Counted from the stretch's first letter, positions 8,705-21,633 are shown. The stretch: DNA of 43,443 bases from Streptococcus agalactiae ATCC 13813 (GCF_000186445.1 NZ_GL636070.1:2098326-2141768); one strand, 5' to 3'. Numbers and translations: made by a program. The notes: generated by a model from the sequence alone, not told the origin.

Positions 8705-10123
8705 TTAACCAACTGAACCTTCCATTTCATAGGAAATTAAACGATTTAACTCTACCGCATATTCCATTGGTAATTCTTTCGTAAAGGGCTCAACAAACCC
8801 CATAACAATCATTTCTGTTGCTTCAGCTTCAGATAAACCTCGACTCATCAAGTAGTACAGTTGCTCTTCAGAAATCTTAGACACCTTTGCTTCATGCTCT
8901 AAAGCAACCTGTGAATTATGAATCTCATTAAACGGTATGGTATCTGATTTTGAAATATCATCCATCAATATGGTGTCACATTCTATATGTGACACTGATT
9001 TTTTGGAATCTTTATTAAATGTCACTTGACCTCGATAATCAACTTTTCCTCCACCCTTAGCAATTGATTTAGAGACAATGGATGAACTAGTATGGGGAGC
9101 ATTATGAATCATCTTTGCACCCGTATCTTGGTGTTGTCCTTTGTTTGCAAAAGCAATAGACAACATCGTGCCACGTGCTCCTTCACCATCAAGGTAAACC
9201 GATGGGTATTTCATTGTTGTTTTAGCTCCTAGATTTCCATCTATCCACTCAACTGTTGCATCTTTTTTAGCGGTAGCACGTTTTGTCACTAAATTATAGA
9301 CATTATCGGACCAATTTTGAATAGTCGTATAGCGCATATAAGCTCCATCAAGTGCAAAAATTTCAACTATAGCTGCATGTAAACTATTTGAAGAATAAGT
9401 TGGGGCGGTACAACCTTCAACGTAGTGAACACTTGCTCCCTCATCAACAATAATAAGAGTACGTTCAAATTGTCCAGTATTTTCATTATTAATACGGAAG
9501 TAAGTTTGAAGTGGAATATCCACCTTAACACCTTTAGGGACATAAATAAATGTTCCACCTGACCATACAGCAGAGTTCAGAGCAGCTAATTTATTATCTG
9601 TTGGAGGGACAAGTTTAGCAAAATATTTTTTGAATAGCTCTGGGTACTCTTTAAGTGCAGAGTCAGTATCCGTAAAAACAATACCCAGTTTATCATATTC
9701 TTCTTTCATATTATGATAAACCACTTCTGATTCATATTGTGCTGATGCTCCTGCAAGATAGGCTCTTTCAGCTTCTGGAATCCCAATTCTTTCAAAAGTT
9801 TCTTTGATTTTTTCTGGAACATCATCCCAATCACGCGCAGGTTTATCAGATGCTTTTTGATAATAAATAATATCATCAAAATCAATATCTGATAAATCTG
9901 CTCCCCAGGTCTGCATTGGCATTTTATTAAACGTTTCCAAGGATTTTAGACGAAAGTCCAACATCCACTCAGGTTCACCCTTAGCTGCAGATAACTCACG
10001 AATAACAGCCTCATTTAGACCTTTTCCCGTAGAATAAATTGGCTTTACATCGTCATGAAATCCAAATTTATATTCCCCAAGATCTATTGGCTGTGGTTCT
10101 ACTTTTTCATTTATTTCGGACAT
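8705..10123 (-). CDS. sufB: Fe-S cluster assembly scaffold SufB
   Basis: Core subunit of the SufBCD scaffold on which iron-sulfur clusters are built, 472 residues, the usual length. The conserved N-terminal helical part is followed by the right-handed beta-helix core ([18 protein letters not shown] near residue 235-250) and the C-terminal SufC-contact helix region with [15 protein letters not shown] and [14 protein letters not shown]. It is the last gene of sufCDSUB, 99 bases after sufU, with a ribosome site AAAGGAT. Cytoplasmic. The order C-D-S-U-B is that of Firmicutes SUF operons. Closest alternative is the paralogue SufD, which is present separately upstream. Confidence 0.95.
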   Translation of the reverse strand: MSEINEKVEPQPIDLGEYKFGFHDDVKPIYSTGKGLNEAVIRELSAAKGEPEWMLDFRLKSLETFNKMPMQTWGADLSDIDFDDIIYYQKASDKPARDWDDVPEKIKETFERIGIPEAERAYLAGASAQYESEVVYHNMKEEYDKLGIVFTDTDSALKEYPELFKKYFAKLVPPTDNKLAALNSAVWSGGTFIYVPKGVKVDIPLQTYFRINNENTGQFERTLIIVDEGASVHYVEGCTAPTYSSNSLHAAIVEIFALDGAYMRYTTIQNWSDNVYNLVTKRATAKKDATVEWIDGNLGAKTTMKYPSVYLDGEGARGTMLSIAFANKGQHQDTGAKMIHNAPHTSSSIVSKSIAKGGGKVDYRGQVTFNKDSKKSVSHIECDTILMDDISKSDTIPFNEIHNSQVALEHEAKVSKISEEQLYYLMSRGLSEAEATEMIVMGFVEPFTKELPMEYAVELNRLISYEMEGSVG

Positions 10124-10222
10124 ACTTATCCTTTCTTTAATATTTAAATTTAAGACATTCTTCTACTAGACCACCTTATGTCAGTAAAAGTTGTTTAAAT
10201 GTAATTCCTTCAACTATGGTTG

Positions 10223-13149
<2,927 letters not shown>

Positions 13150-13185
13150 TTGTAACTCCTTTTCTCTTCTAGTTGAAGTGACAAA

Positions 13186-13956
13186 TTAGACTTCTTCTTT
13201 ATACTCTAAACCAAGCTCTTCAGCGATTTGAGCATAACCTTCTTTCTCAAGGCGAACCGCTAATTCTGGTCCTCCTGACAATACTACCTTCCCGTCCATC
13301 ATAACGTGTACTTTATCTGGTGTAATGTAATTCAAAAGGCGTTGATAGTGTGTAATAATCATAGCACCAAAACCTTCACCACGCATTTCATTGACTCCCT
13401 TTGATACCACTTTAAGAGCATCAATATCAAGGCCAGAGTCAATCTCATCCAAGAGGGCAAACTTAGGCTCTAACATTAGGAGTTGTAAAATTTCATTGCG
13501 CTTCTTCTCACCACCTGAAAAACCTTCGTTAAGATAACGTTCCGCCATTTCTTCTTTCATGCCAAGTAGTTCCATCTTTTCATCTAACTTAGTGATAAAT
13601 TGGCGGATGGAAATTTTATCATCATCAGCCTTTCCCGCATTCATAGCTGCTCGGATAAATTCAGCATTAGTAATCCCTGGAACCTCTGAAGGGTATTGCA
13701 TCGCAAGAAATAGACCCAAACGAGCACGTTCATCCACTTCTAGCTCTAAAATATCTTCACCATCAAAAAGAATTTCACCTGCTGTAACTTCATAATTAGG
13801 ATTTCCCATAATAGCTGCTGAAAGTGTCGACTTCCCAGTACCATTTGGACCCATGATAGCAGCAATTTCTCCTGTTTTCAACGTTAAATTAAGACCTTTT
13901 AAAATTTCTTTATCTTCAATAGAAACATGAAGATTTTTGATTTCAAGTACAGACAT
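13186..13956 (-). CDS. sufC: Fe-S cluster assembly ATPase SufC
   Basis: ABC-type ATPase of the SufBCD complex, 256 residues, cytoplasmic and not tied to a membrane permease. Walker A GPNGTGKST is at residues 36-44, the signature FSGGEKKRNEI and Walker B LLDEIDSGLD follow; the latter, with EIDSGLD in place of EPT-type sequence, is diagnostic for SufC. First gene of the operon; an AAAGGAGTG site precedes the ATG. Confidence 0.95.
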   Translation of the reverse strand: MSVLEIKNLHVSIEDKEILKGLNLTLKTGEIAAIMGPNGTGKSTLSAAIMGNPNYEVTAGEILFDGEDILELEVDERARLGLFLAMQYPSEVPGITNAEFIRAAMNAGKADDDKISIRQFITKLDEKMELLGMKEEMAERYLNEGFSGGEKKRNEILQLLMLEPKFALLDEIDSGLDIDALKVVSKGVNEMRGEGFGAMIITHYQRLLNYITPDKVHVMMDGKVVLSGGPELAVRLEKEGYAQIAEELGLEYKEEV

Positions 13957-14018
13957 TGTACACTCCTTTTCTTGGTTAACAGAGAATATGTGATATTTCT
14001 CTATGGTTTAAAGAAGAT

Positions 14019-14060
14019 ATTATAGGGCACTCACCCGATATTATATTCTAAATAATTATA
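14019..14060 (-). promoter_or_regulatory. Candidate suf operon promoter region
   Basis: Two TATAAT hexamers on the minus strand (14019-14024 and 14055-14060, the second with a TGC extension) lie 63 to 104 bases before sufC. Neither has a good -35, so I cannot say which is used. Confidence 0.4.
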
Positions 14061-14102
14061 GCAAAAATGAGGTGTGACTGCTATCTAAATGATTAAAACT
14101 AA

Positions 14103-14122
14103 AAAAGCCTTTTCAGGCTTTT
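14103..14122 (-). terminator. gbcO terminator
   Basis: Seven-bp stem AAAAGCC/GGCTTTT with a 6-nt loop and a following T run on the minus strand; it starts within the stop codon of the transferase gene. Confidence 0.7.
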
Positions 14123-15281
14123 ATTTTTGATGCTTATCGCTATATTTAGCAATAACACTTTGTCTGTAATCACTGTTACCAATGAACTTTAAGAGATTAA
14201 ATAGTGGTGTCCGATTCTCACCCCAAATATTTAAACCTTCTATAAAAATTTCCATTGCTAATAGTAGCGCCAATAGAAGAAAAATTCCCCCAATACGACT
14301 AGAAACATTTAAAAGCAAAGCGATAAGTGAAAAGATAATTGCAATACCATAAACAACTAAAACTGCTCCTCTATGTGTAAATCCCATAGATAGCAATCGG
14401 TGATGCAGGTGCATCTTATCAGCTTCAGAAATCTTTTTTCCTGATAATTTACGCCTCACAATAGCAACAGCTGTATCCAAAATAGGAACTCCTAAAATAA
14501 TGACAGGTGTTATCACTGCAACAGCTGTGGAGTTTTTTAAACCTTGAAGCGATAATACACCAATCATAAATCCTATAAACAAGGCACCAGCATCACCTAG
14601 GTAGATAATGGCTGGATGATAATTATAAGGGAAAAAACCAACTATTGAGGCGATTAAAATAACAATAGTTAGCGTGAGAAAAAAATCTATTTTAGGTAAA
14701 AAGAAATAAGAAACCACTGCCATCGTTGCTAGACTGATGATTGAAACACCACTAACTAGACCATCTAGACCATCAATCAGATTGATAGCATTAGTGATTG
14801 AAATAATCCATAAAACTGTCAAAAAGAAAGTTAGAATAGGACCAAACTCCAAGAGTGGACCACCTATTGGAATCTTAAAACTATCAAATCTAAAATGTGT
14901 AAATTTCCATATGATAACAGCTGCAATAATAATTCCCAACATTTTATAACGAGGTCTTAATTCAAAGATGTCATCTATAAATCCTGTTGTTGTAACTACG
15001 AGACCGCCAATAATTACAGGCAAAATGTAGTGAAAATAAGAGACTTCTATAAAGTGTCTACTGGCCGCCATTGGCATGAAAAATAATGTTGTTACAACAA
15101 AGGAGAGAAATATTGCTAAACCACCACTACTTGGCATTGGTACTTTGTTGATTCTTCGAGCGTTCGGTTTATCAACCGCTCCTACCTTCAAAGATATAAC
15201 TCGAATAATAGGAGTTAGAATGATTGATAATAAAAATGCTCCAATCAATACAAAAATATACTCAATTGTAAAAGGTATCAT
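14121..15281 (-). CDS. gbcO: UDP-GlcNAc:undecaprenyl-phosphate GlcNAc-1-P transferase (TagO/RgpG/GbcO-like)
   Basis: Polytopic membrane enzyme that moves GlcNAc-1-phosphate onto undecaprenyl phosphate, the first step of cell-wall polysaccharide synthesis. About ten or eleven hydrophobic segments are seen. Family motifs in cytoplasmic loops are present: TTGFIDDIFELRPRYK (the DD motif), NAINLIDGLDGLVSG, LGDAGALFIGF and the histidine loop HLHHRLLSMG, which identifies the WecA/TagO branch rather than MraY. In group B Streptococcus this gene initiates the group B carbohydrate and is called gbcO; in other streptococci rgpG. I chose the ATG at 15281 (386 residues), one base after the mecA stop, over an in-frame TTG 15 bases upstream. 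The mecA-transferase pairing is typical of streptococci. Confidence 0.88.
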   Translation of the reverse strand: MIPFTIEYIFVLIGAFLLSIILTPIIRVISLKVGAVDKPNARRINKVPMPSSGGLAIFLSFVVTTLFFMPMAASRHFIEVSYFHYILPVIIGGLVVTTTGFIDDIFELRPRYKMLGIIIAAVIIWKFTHFRFDSFKIPIGGPLLEFGPILTFFLTVLWIISITNAINLIDGLDGLVSGVSIISLATMAVVSYFFLPKIDFFLTLTIVILIASIVGFFPYNYHPAIIYLGDAGALFIGFMIGVLSLQGLKNSTAVAVITPVIILGVPILDTAVAIVRRKLSGKKISEADKMHLHHRLLSMGFTHRGAVLVVYGIAIIFSLIALLLNVSSRIGGIFLLLALLLAMEIFIEGLNIWGENRTPLFNLLKFIGNSDYRQSVIAKYSDKHQK

Positions 15282-15282
15282 T

Positions 15283-16038
15283 TTATCCCATCTCAATCAT
15301 TTGTAATTTTGAAATAGCATCATCATGAATCAATTGAATACTATGCTCTTTCAAGTAAGCTCGTGTTTTTGTGCCCACATTAGCATGTTCAAGCATTCGA
15401 GCGTACATCAAATTAGCAAAGTAGCTTGGTTGGTTTTCCAAGTCTAGCAAAATTGTCATATGATAGCCTTTACCATTTTTATAGAGTTCAGAAGCTTCTA
15501 TTGGAAAATCAATCGTTTGTGAAAATCGAACTACAGCTTCAATATTATCAAAATCAAAGACATAGTGAACATATCCAATCGTTTCTACTTCCTTTTCAGG
15601 TTGTTCTTCAGAAACATTTTCCTCAACTACTTCTTGAGTTGCTTTATCCATCATATTTTCAATTTCTGCTAATTTGGCATGGGCATCCGTATCCCCTTTT
15701 TCCAACATCGATTGTTCCAATGTTTTAAAAAAGTCTTCTGGAGACATTTTTGAAATGTCACCCAAATCTGCTAATTCTTCTAAATTTAAATCTTTACTTA
15801 ATTCAGACTTTGTAACAAAAACATCAATGCGATCTTTTTTAGGTGTTACTCGAAAACTTAACATACCACTATTTTTAAAGTTTTCTGGCAAGTCTAATTC
15901 ATCCATGACAGAATAGAAAAATTCCTCAGTCTTCTCCTGAGGGATTAGGAAATCTTTCAGCTCCATACCACGATCTTCTAAATCTTCCATACTAATTGTA
16001 ATTTTCAGTGTTGTTTCACTGATTTGTTTCATTTCCAT
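15283..16038 (-). CDS. mecA: Adaptor protein MecA
   Basis: Adaptor that delivers substrates such as competence regulators to the ClpC-ClpP protease; 251 residues, cytoplasmic. The N-terminal domain (1-80, starting [20 protein letters not shown]) binds substrates; the C-terminal domain (about 150-251, [17 protein letters not shown] onwards) binds ClpC. An acidic linker rich in Glu lies between them, around 110-150. The start has GAGGTGATGAT upstream. Followed directly by gbcO, so likely cotranscribed with it. Confidence 0.92.
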
Positions 16039-16070
16039 ATCATCACCTCATACGAGTATTCAGTTTTCTT

Positions 16071-16099
16071 ATTATACCGAAAAAGCTATTTTTTAGCAA
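16071..16099 (-). promoter_or_regulatory. mecA promoter
   Basis: Minus-strand TTGCTA (16094-16099) and TATAAT (16071-16076) separated by 17 bases, 33 bases before the mecA start. Confidence 0.7.
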
Positions 16100-16120
16100 T
16101 TTTTCGCAGCCTAACACGCT

Positions 16121-16147
16121 AAAAAGCTGAGGAATACTCAGCTTTTT
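16121..16147 (-). terminator. uppP terminator
   Basis: Perfect 11-bp stem AAAAAGCTGAG/CTCAGCTTTTT with a 5-nt loop, directly after the uppP stop codon. Confidence 0.8.
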
Positions 16148-16157
16148 ATGTTATATT

Positions 16158-16997
16158 TTAGAATAAATGAACAACTAACCAGTAGAGGATGAGTAAACTT
16201 CCTAAGACTATACGATACTTACCAAAGATGGTGAAATCGTGTCGTTTGACATAGTCTGTCAAGAAACGAATAACATATAAACTAACTACGAAAGCTGTCA
16301 GACTTGCTACTAAAAGTATTAAAGATTGGTCTAAACTCAAGACGTTACCATCTAAAAAGTATTTAACCGCCTTAAGTCCACTATAACCAAACATAGTTGG
16401 GATGGCAAGGAAGAAAGTAAAGTCAGCAGCGACCGAACGACTAGTTCCAATAATAATTGCTCCTAAAATAGTAGCTCCAGAACGACTGGTTCCCGGAACA
16501 ATACTGAGAACCTGGAAGCATCCAATCAAGAAAGCTGTCTTATAAGACATACTTGCCAATTCGGTTACCTGTGGTTTGAGGTGTGCATTACGTTTTTCAA
16601 CCCATATGAAGACAAAACCATAAAAGATTAGGGCTATTGCAATCGGGATCATGAAATTAAAATGAGCTTCAAACCAATTATCAAATGGTAAAGCAATTAA
16701 AATAGATGGAATACAAGCTATCACTACTTTTAACCATAATTGCCAAGTTAAACGAATTTCTCTAGCAGATTTACCTGGCTGAAATGGGTTAAGGCGTTTA
16801 AAATAAATGACAATAACTGCCATAATTGCCCCAAGTTGTATAACAATATTAAACATTTCAACAAAGGATTTGCTTTGGTTCAACTTCATAAACTCTTGAA
16901 CCAAGATTAAATGACCAGTACTAGAAACAGGTAACCATTCTGTCACTCCCTCAACGACTCCTAAAAATAGGGCTTTGAGTAATTCAATTATTAACAT
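16158..16997 (-). CDS. uppP: Undecaprenyl-diphosphatase UppP (BacA)
   Basis: Integral membrane phosphatase that recycles undecaprenyl pyrophosphate to the monophosphate carrier; its overproduction gives bacitracin resistance in many bacteria. 279 residues with about eight hydrophobic segments. The two BacA signature regions are clear: [20 protein letters not shown] at residues 13-32 (split motif with catalytic Glu and Ser) and [10 protein letters not shown] around residue 168-177 with the catalytic Arg. ATG preceded by GGAG at 5 bases. It supplies the lipid carrier that GbcO downstream uses. Confidence 0.95.
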   Translation of the reverse strand: MLIIELLKALFLGVVEGVTEWLPVSSTGHLILVQEFMKLNQSKSFVEMFNIVIQLGAIMAVIVIYFKRLNPFQPGKSAREIRLTWQLWLKVVIACIPSILIALPFDNWFEAHFNFMIPIAIALIFYGFVFIWVEKRNAHLKPQVTELASMSYKTAFLIGCFQVLSIVPGTSRSGATILGAIIIGTSRSVAADFTFFLAIPTMFGYSGLKAVKYFLDGNVLSLDQSLILLVASLTAFVVSLYVIRFLTDYVKRHDFTIFGKYRIVLGSLLILYWLVVHLF

Positions 16998-17020
16998 AAT
17001 AACTCCATAAATTTTTCTTT

Positions 17021-17026
17021 ATTATA
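17021..17026 (-). promoter_or_regulatory. uppP promoter -10 (extended)
   Basis: Minus-strand TGATATAAT about 24 bases before the ATG; no clear -35. There is no terminator between the DUF2207 gene and uppP, so readthrough is also possible. Confidence 0.5.
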
Positions 17027-17042
17027 TCATACTTTTGGAAAA

Positions 17043-18926
17043 TTAGAAGGCACCGCCACCTCCGCCGCCTCCGCCGCCTGAGAAACCACCTGAAGAACCG
17101 CCTGAATTAACACTAAAATTAGAAGCGTGACTAACATTTTCAGTTATCGTTGAAAAATGATTACTAGATTGATTGACTGAAATCGCAAATCGATGACTAT
17201 CAATGTTTGCAAACCTTTCTGGAATATCTATTTGGTTCACTCTGAGTACTTTCTCAACACGGTCAGCGTAGCCGAATAAAGTAGCGTAAACCAATATTCG
17301 ATTCCATAATACGATACTTTCTAACTCTGAACGATCAAACGATTTGATATCCCTTAGCATGTTCCTAAAACTAGTCCATTGGTAGACACGACTTGCTCCA
17401 TCTTCAGTTACAATATAACCGTTACTTATTTTTCTTGTCATCATAAAAATGATTTTATTCAACAACAGGATAACACCAAACAATAAGAGATAGATACAGA
17501 AATAGGTAAAATAATTTAAAAAAAGCGTATAAATTATAACAACAAAAGAAATAAGAGGTGATAGGTAACTGAATCTTTTCAACCTAGATAATTCTTTAGA
17601 CTCTTCTGAAGACATTTTACGATAAGGGGATGAAATTCCCTTTCTTCTAAGAGAGTTTATATTGTCTTTAGAAATCAACCTTGTGAGACGCGTAATTCTT
17701 GATAAGGCATTACTTCCTCGGCGTCTCATTTGAGTTTGCAGATCTGAAGCCTTGTGCTTCTTTTTCAGTTCACGTAGTGTTTCTTTATAACTAAATTGGT
17801 AATTAGAAAAGAGTTGGTCTGGCTTCAAACTCGTAGAATCCGCAAAAGCAAACTCTATAAAATCTATTTCTGCATCAGAAGCTCTATCTAAGTTAGCTAG
17901 AGATAACAAGTTATCATCATAATTCAATACTTTTCTATCAATCAAGTCTAATAGAATTGACTGAATGAGTTGCTCTTGACTGATAAGGTGAGTTTTTTTC
18001 TCCTCATCTTGAAAATTTTTAAAGCTCATACTATAAATGCTTTGAGTTAACTCTAGTGGTGAAAGGTCCTCAGGTGCTTCATATAAATGATGATCCTTAG
18101 GGAATTGCCCGTATTTATTAACTTTTTTTCTAAACAGGGACACCCTAATTGAGATGAATAGTGTCACAATAATAAAGAATGAAGGTAATAATATCCTCAA
18201 CAAGAAACTTAGGATAAAACCATGACGCTCTATCATCTTCTCTTGATGTTCAATTTTTTTCTTGTAATTATTTTTACTGTTTGTAGGTAGATTAAAATAA
18301 GATCTATCCCAATAACCATGAAATTCTAATCGTTTGTTTACATTAAAAGCTGTCAAATGGTAACGATTATTATTTTGTCTTATTTTAGGAGGAGTTTTAA
18401 GATAACCCAAGTGCCCCCAAAGACGAGAAAGAGCAACCTTTTTGTCAGTTGATATCCAAAAATCTACTTTCTCTAACGTTTTATCCCAGTCGCTAATAGG
18501 AATCCAGTTAAGTTCACCAACATCCTTATGCATAAATAGAACATTTTTTAGTTTCCACTGAACATTGACTTTAACAGTATCACCTGCTTCACCACCATTA
18601 AACACTTTCAAACGGTAGCCATCCTCCAAATCTTCTATCTGGTAACTAACTTTCCTTGCTTTACCATTAATTGAAACTTCGACCTGTGGCTTATTATTAA
18701 TATCAAAATTGTCAGGTAACTTACCCGCCGTACCTAATGTGACATACTGTCCATTATAGGTCGAATCAAATTGGTAAGTAACCTTCTCTGTAAAATCAGC
18801 ACTATTATCATTGTGAATAGTTAGATTACCCTCATAATGAGGAATGTTATAGTCCACCTCATCTGCTTGAACTGAAACCATAAAAAAACTAAGAGCTAAA
18901 CAAATAACCAAAAAACATTTCTTCAT
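17043..18926 (-). CDS. DUF2207 membrane protein with glycine-rich tail
   Basis: Unknown function. From the chosen ATG at 18926 the protein has 627 residues: signal peptide (MKKCFLVICLALSFFMVSVQA), an extracytoplasmic DUF2207 beta domain to about residue 225, a transmembrane helix around 240-262, a cytoplasmic region with Lys-rich stretches, two close membrane helices around 455-500 and a C-terminal region ending in a Ser-Gly tail with nine consecutive glycines and terminal AF. The open frame extends 21 codons further upstream, but GGAGG lies 6 bases before the chosen ATG and the promoter lies inside that extension. Proteins of this architecture (often ending GGGGGGGGGAW/F) are widespread in Firmicutes and uncharacterised. 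Confidence 0.85.
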   Translation of the reverse strand: MKKCFLVICLALSFFMVSVQADEVDYNIPHYEGNLTIHNDNSADFTEKVTYQFDSTYNGQYVTLGTAGKLPDNFDINNKPQVEVSINGKARKVSYQIEDLEDGYRLKVFNGGEAGDTVKVNVQWKLKNVLFMHKDVGELNWIPISDWDKTLEKVDFWISTDKKVALSRLWGHLGYLKTPPKIRQNNNRYHLTAFNVNKRLEFHGYWDRSYFNLPTNSKNNYKKKIEHQEKMIERHGFILSFLLRILLPSFFIIVTLFISIRVSLFRKKVNKYGQFPKDHHLYEAPEDLSPLELTQSIYSMSFKNFQDEEKKTHLISQEQLIQSILLDLIDRKVLNYDDNLLSLANLDRASDAEIDFIEFAFADSTSLKPDQLFSNYQFSYKETLRELKKKHKASDLQTQMRRRGSNALSRITRLTRLISKDNINSLRRKGISSPYRKMSSEESKELSRLKRFSYLSPLISFVVIIYTLFLNYFTYFCIYLLLFGVILLLNKIIFMMTRKISNGYIVTEDGASRVYQWTSFRNMLRDIKSFDRSELESIVLWNRILVYATLFGYADRVEKVLRVNQIDIPERFANIDSHRFAISVNQSSNHFSTITENVSHASNFSVNSGGSSGGFSGGGGGGGGGAF

Positions 18927-18947
18927 TATCATCCTCCTTCCTTTGTT

Positions 18948-18975
18948 TGTATACCATTTTAACATAAAAATACAA
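18948..18975 (-). promoter_or_regulatory. Promoter of the DUF2207 gene
   Basis: Minus-strand TTGTAT (18970-18975), 16-base spacer and TATACA (18948-18953) preceded by TGG. It places the mRNA start about 15 bases before the ATG at 18926, supporting that start. Confidence 0.55.
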
Positions 18976-19002
18976 TTAATCGCTTTCAATAAGATAATGA
19001 TA

Positions 19003-19031
19003 TTGAAATCGACCTTGTTTTTCGGTAAAAT
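19003..19031 (+). promoter_or_regulatory. glnPQ promoter
   Basis: TTGAAA (19003-19008), 17-base spacer, TAAAAT (19026-19031). An AGGAGG at 19033 follows with no start codon at the right distance; the true ribosome site is CGGAGG about 7 bases before the glnP ATG. Confidence 0.65.
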
Positions 19032-19061
19032 AGGAGGAAGTAACTTATCGGAGGCTGTTGA

Positions 19062-20612
19062 ATGAAAAAAATATTACTAAGTTTATTCACTGCTTTGCTT
19101 ATCACCTTTGGAGGTATGACAAGTATACAAGCAGATGAATATCTACGTGTCGGTATGGAGGCAGCCTATGCGCCTTTCAACTGGACACAAAATGATAACA
19201 CAAATGGTGCAGTTCCTATTGAAGGAACTGATCAATATGCTAATGGTTATGATGTACAAGTCGCTAAAAAGTTAGCTAAAAAGTTAAATAAAAAAGTTGT
19301 TGTTGTCAAAACAAAATGGGAAGGCCTTGTTCCAGCACTAACTTCTGGAAAACTCGATATGATTATTGCAGGAATGAGTCCTACAGAAGAACGTAAAAAA
19401 GAAATTAATTTTTCAAAGCCTTACTACATTTCAGAACCTACTCTAGTTGTTAATGCTGAAGGAAAATATACTAATGCTAAAAATATTAGTGATTTCAAAA
19501 ATGCTAAAGTAACTGCCCAACAAGGAGTCTACTTATACAACCTCATTGATCAAATCAATGGTGTCAAAAAAGAAGTTGCCATGGGGGACTTTAATCAATT
19601 AAGACAAGCTGTAGAATCTGGTGTTGTAGACGCCTATGTTTCAGAACGTCCAGATGCAACTTCCGCTCAAACTGCTAATCCTAAATTAAAAATGATTGAA
19701 CTGCACCAAGGGTTTAAAACATCTGATGCCGATACAAATATTTCTGTTGGGATGCGTAAAGGTGACAATCGTATTAATCAAGTTAATCAAGTTCTCGAAA
19801 GCATTTCTAGAGATAAACAAATCGCCTTGATGGATAAGATGATTAAAGAACAGCCATCCGTTAAAAAAGAAAAAAATGGGAAACCAAACTTCTTTGAACA
19901 GATGGCAACTATTTTAAAAAACAATGGTTCTCAATTCCTCAGAGGAACAGCTACAACCCTCCTAATTTCTATGGTAGGAACAATCGTCGGATTATTTATC
20001 GGCCTTCTCATCGGTGTTTTCCGTACAGCACCAAAATCTGACAATAAGTTAAAGGCTGCCTTACAAAAATTATTAGGTTGGTTACTTAACATCTATATTG
20101 AGGTCTTCCGCGGGACACCTATGATTGTACAATCAATGGTTATCTACTACGGAACAGCACAAGCTTTTGGAGTTTCGCTGGACCGTACACTAGCAGCTAT
20201 ATTTATTGTTTCAATCAATACTGGTGCTTATATGAGCGAAATTGTACGTGGTGGTATTTTCTCTGTTGATAAAGGACAATTTGAAGCCGCAACTGCACTT
20301 GGTTTCACCCATGGACAAACCATGCGAAAAATTGTTCTACCACAAGTTGTACGTAACATACTCCCAGCTACTGGTAATGAGTTTGTTATCAATATCAAAG
20401 ATACCTCTGTACTGAACGTTATCTCTGTTGTCGAACTCTACTTCTCTGGTAATACTGTTGCAACACAAACCTACCAATATTTCCAAACATTCACCATTAT
20501 TGCGATTATTTACTTCATCTTAACCTTCACCGTAACACGTATCTTACGTTACATTGAAAAACGTTTTGATTCAGATAATTACACAACCGGTGCGAATCAA
20601 TTACAAGTCTAG
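19062..20612 (+). CDS. glnP: Glutamine/polar amino-acid ABC transporter, fused binding protein and permease (GlnP)
   Basis: 516-residue fusion typical of lactic acid bacteria. Signal peptide (to about residue 25, IQA-DE), one family-3 solute-binding domain (about 27-265, with VGMEAAYAPFNW and the DMIIAGMSPTEERKKEINFSKPYY motif), a linker, then an amino-acid permease domain (about 290-505). The permease shows the His/Glu/Gln-type EAA loop GQFEAATALGFTHGQTMRKIVLPQ around residue 405-428. The fused receptor stays tethered to the outer membrane face. Coupled with the ATPase gene 9 bases downstream. Only one binding domain is present, versus two in lactococcal GlnP; substrate may be glutamine, glutamate or a related amino acid. 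Confidence 0.9.
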   Translation: MKKILLSLFTALLITFGGMTSIQADEYLRVGMEAAYAPFNWTQNDNTNGAVPIEGTDQYANGYDVQVAKKLAKKLNKKVVVVKTKWEGLVPALTSGKLDMIIAGMSPTEERKKEINFSKPYYISEPTLVVNAEGKYTNAKNISDFKNAKVTAQQGVYLYNLIDQINGVKKEVAMGDFNQLRQAVESGVVDAYVSERPDATSAQTANPKLKMIELHQGFKTSDADTNISVGMRKGDNRINQVNQVLESISRDKQIALMDKMIKEQPSVKKEKNGKPNFFEQMATILKNNGSQFLRGTATTLLISMVGTIVGLFIGLLIGVFRTAPKSDNKLKAALQKLLGWLLNIYIEVFRGTPMIVQSMVIYYGTAQAFGVSLDRTLAAIFIVSINTGAYMSEIVRGGIFSVDKGQFEAATALGFTHGQTMRKIVLPQVVRNILPATGNEFVINIKDTSVLNVISVVELYFSGNTVATQTYQYFQTFTIIAIIYFILTFTVTRILRYIEKRFDSDNYTTGANQLQV

Positions 20613-20621
20613 GAGGTTGGT

Positions 20622-21362
20622 ATGACACAAGCTATTTTAGAAATTAAACATTTGAAAAAATCTTACGGAAGCAATGAAGTGTTAAAAGATATTTCGCTTT
20701 CGGTCAACAAAGGCGAAGTTATTTCTATCATTGGTTCTTCTGGATCAGGAAAATCAACTTTCCTACGTTCTATTAACCTCTTAGAAGAACCAAGTGGAGG
20801 AGAAATCTTATATCACGGTCACAATGTTCTTGAAAAAGGCTATGATTTAAATAATTATCGTGAAAAACTTGGGATGGTCTTTCAATCTTTTAACCTCTTT
20901 GAAAATTTAAACATCTTAGAGAATGCTATTGTCGCACAGACTACTGTTCTAAAACGTGAACGCCAAGAAGCTGAAAAGATTGCTAAAGAAAACTTAAATG
21001 CTGTTGGCATGACTGAGCAATATTGGAAAGCTAAACCAAAACAATTATCAGGTGGGCAAAAGCAACGTGTCGCAATCGCCCGAGCACTTTCTGTTAACCC
21101 AGAAGCTATACTTTTTGATGAACCAACTTCAGCCTTGGATCCAGAAATGGTTGGTGAGGTCCTTAAAACAATGCAAGATCTAGCTAAATCTGGATTAACA
21201 ATGATAATTGTGACACACGAGATGGAATTTGCTAAAGAAGTATCAGACCGCGTTATTTTCATGGACAAAGGAATCATTGCAGAACAGGGTACTCCTAAGC
21301 AACTTTTCGAAAATCCAACACAAGAAAGAACTAAGGAATTTCTACAACGCTTCTTAAAATAA
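20622..21362 (+). CDS. glnQ: Amino-acid ABC transporter ATPase GlnQ
   Basis: ATPase partner of GlnP, 246 residues. Walker A GSSGSGKS (38-45), signature LSGGQKQR, Walker [15 protein letters not shown] and the switch histidine in VTHEM are all present. It starts 9 bases after glnP with AGGAGG upstream. The operon ends in an unusually long terminator. Confidence 0.94.
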   Translation: MTQAILEIKHLKKSYGSNEVLKDISLSVNKGEVISIIGSSGSGKSTFLRSINLLEEPSGGEILYHGHNVLEKGYDLNNYREKLGMVFQSFNLFENLNILENAIVAQTTVLKRERQEAEKIAKENLNAVGMTEQYWKAKPKQLSGGQKQRVAIARALSVNPEAILFDEPTSALDPEMVGEVLKTMQDLAKSGLTMIIVTHEMEFAKEVSDRVIFMDKGIIAEQGTPKQLFENPTQERTKEFLQRFLK

Positions 21363-21395
21363 AATTTATCCACATTTAAATATAGACTATTTATA

Positions 21396-21448
21396 CCCCT
21401 CCAGTTCCATTGTCATCATTACAATGGAACTGGAGGGGATTTTTTATT
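21396..21448 (+). terminator. glnPQ terminator with 18-bp perfect stem
   Basis: Arms 21396-21413 and 21421-21438 pair perfectly over 18 bp around a 7-nt loop, followed by ATTTTTTATT. Very stable and nearly symmetric, but T-rich sequence follows only on the plus side. Confidence 0.9.
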
Positions 21449-21604
21449 GCCATATCTTTGGTGAAATCTACGACTAGCCTCAACTATAGATCAAATTAGA
21501 CAGTCGTTATTGGATTGTATACTATTAAATAAGTTACTAAATCTCATTTTTTAATTTTAAGTGATATTTAATTAATTATATATTTGTTTAAAATTAAAAA
21601 CATG
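21449..21604. other. Noncoding stretch, nothing recognised
   Basis: AT-rich intergenic DNA between the glnPQ terminator and the promoter of the small secreted peptide. I see no convincing ORF, repeat or RNA gene here. Confidence 0.5.
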
Positions 21605-21633
21605 TTGTTTTAATGAGTTTTAAATGATATAAT
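21605..21633 (+). promoter_or_regulatory. Promoter of the 56-residue peptide gene
   Basis: TTGTTT (21605-21610), exactly 17 bases, then TATAAT (21628-21633) preceded by TGA, an extended -10. The predicted start of the RNA is about 21640. Confidence 0.75.

Noticed and set aside
15426-15728. 100-residue plus-strand ORF
   Set aside because: Antisense to mecA, low-complexity translation, no start signals.
18927-18989. 21-codon N-terminal extension of the DUF2207 protein
   Set aside because: The signal peptide starts at the inner ATG, which has GGAGG at 6 bases; the extension overlaps a promoter.
20882-21373. 163-residue minus-strand ORF
   Set aside because: It lies antisense within glnQ, has no ribosome site and no recognisable domain; a shadow of a strongly biased gene.
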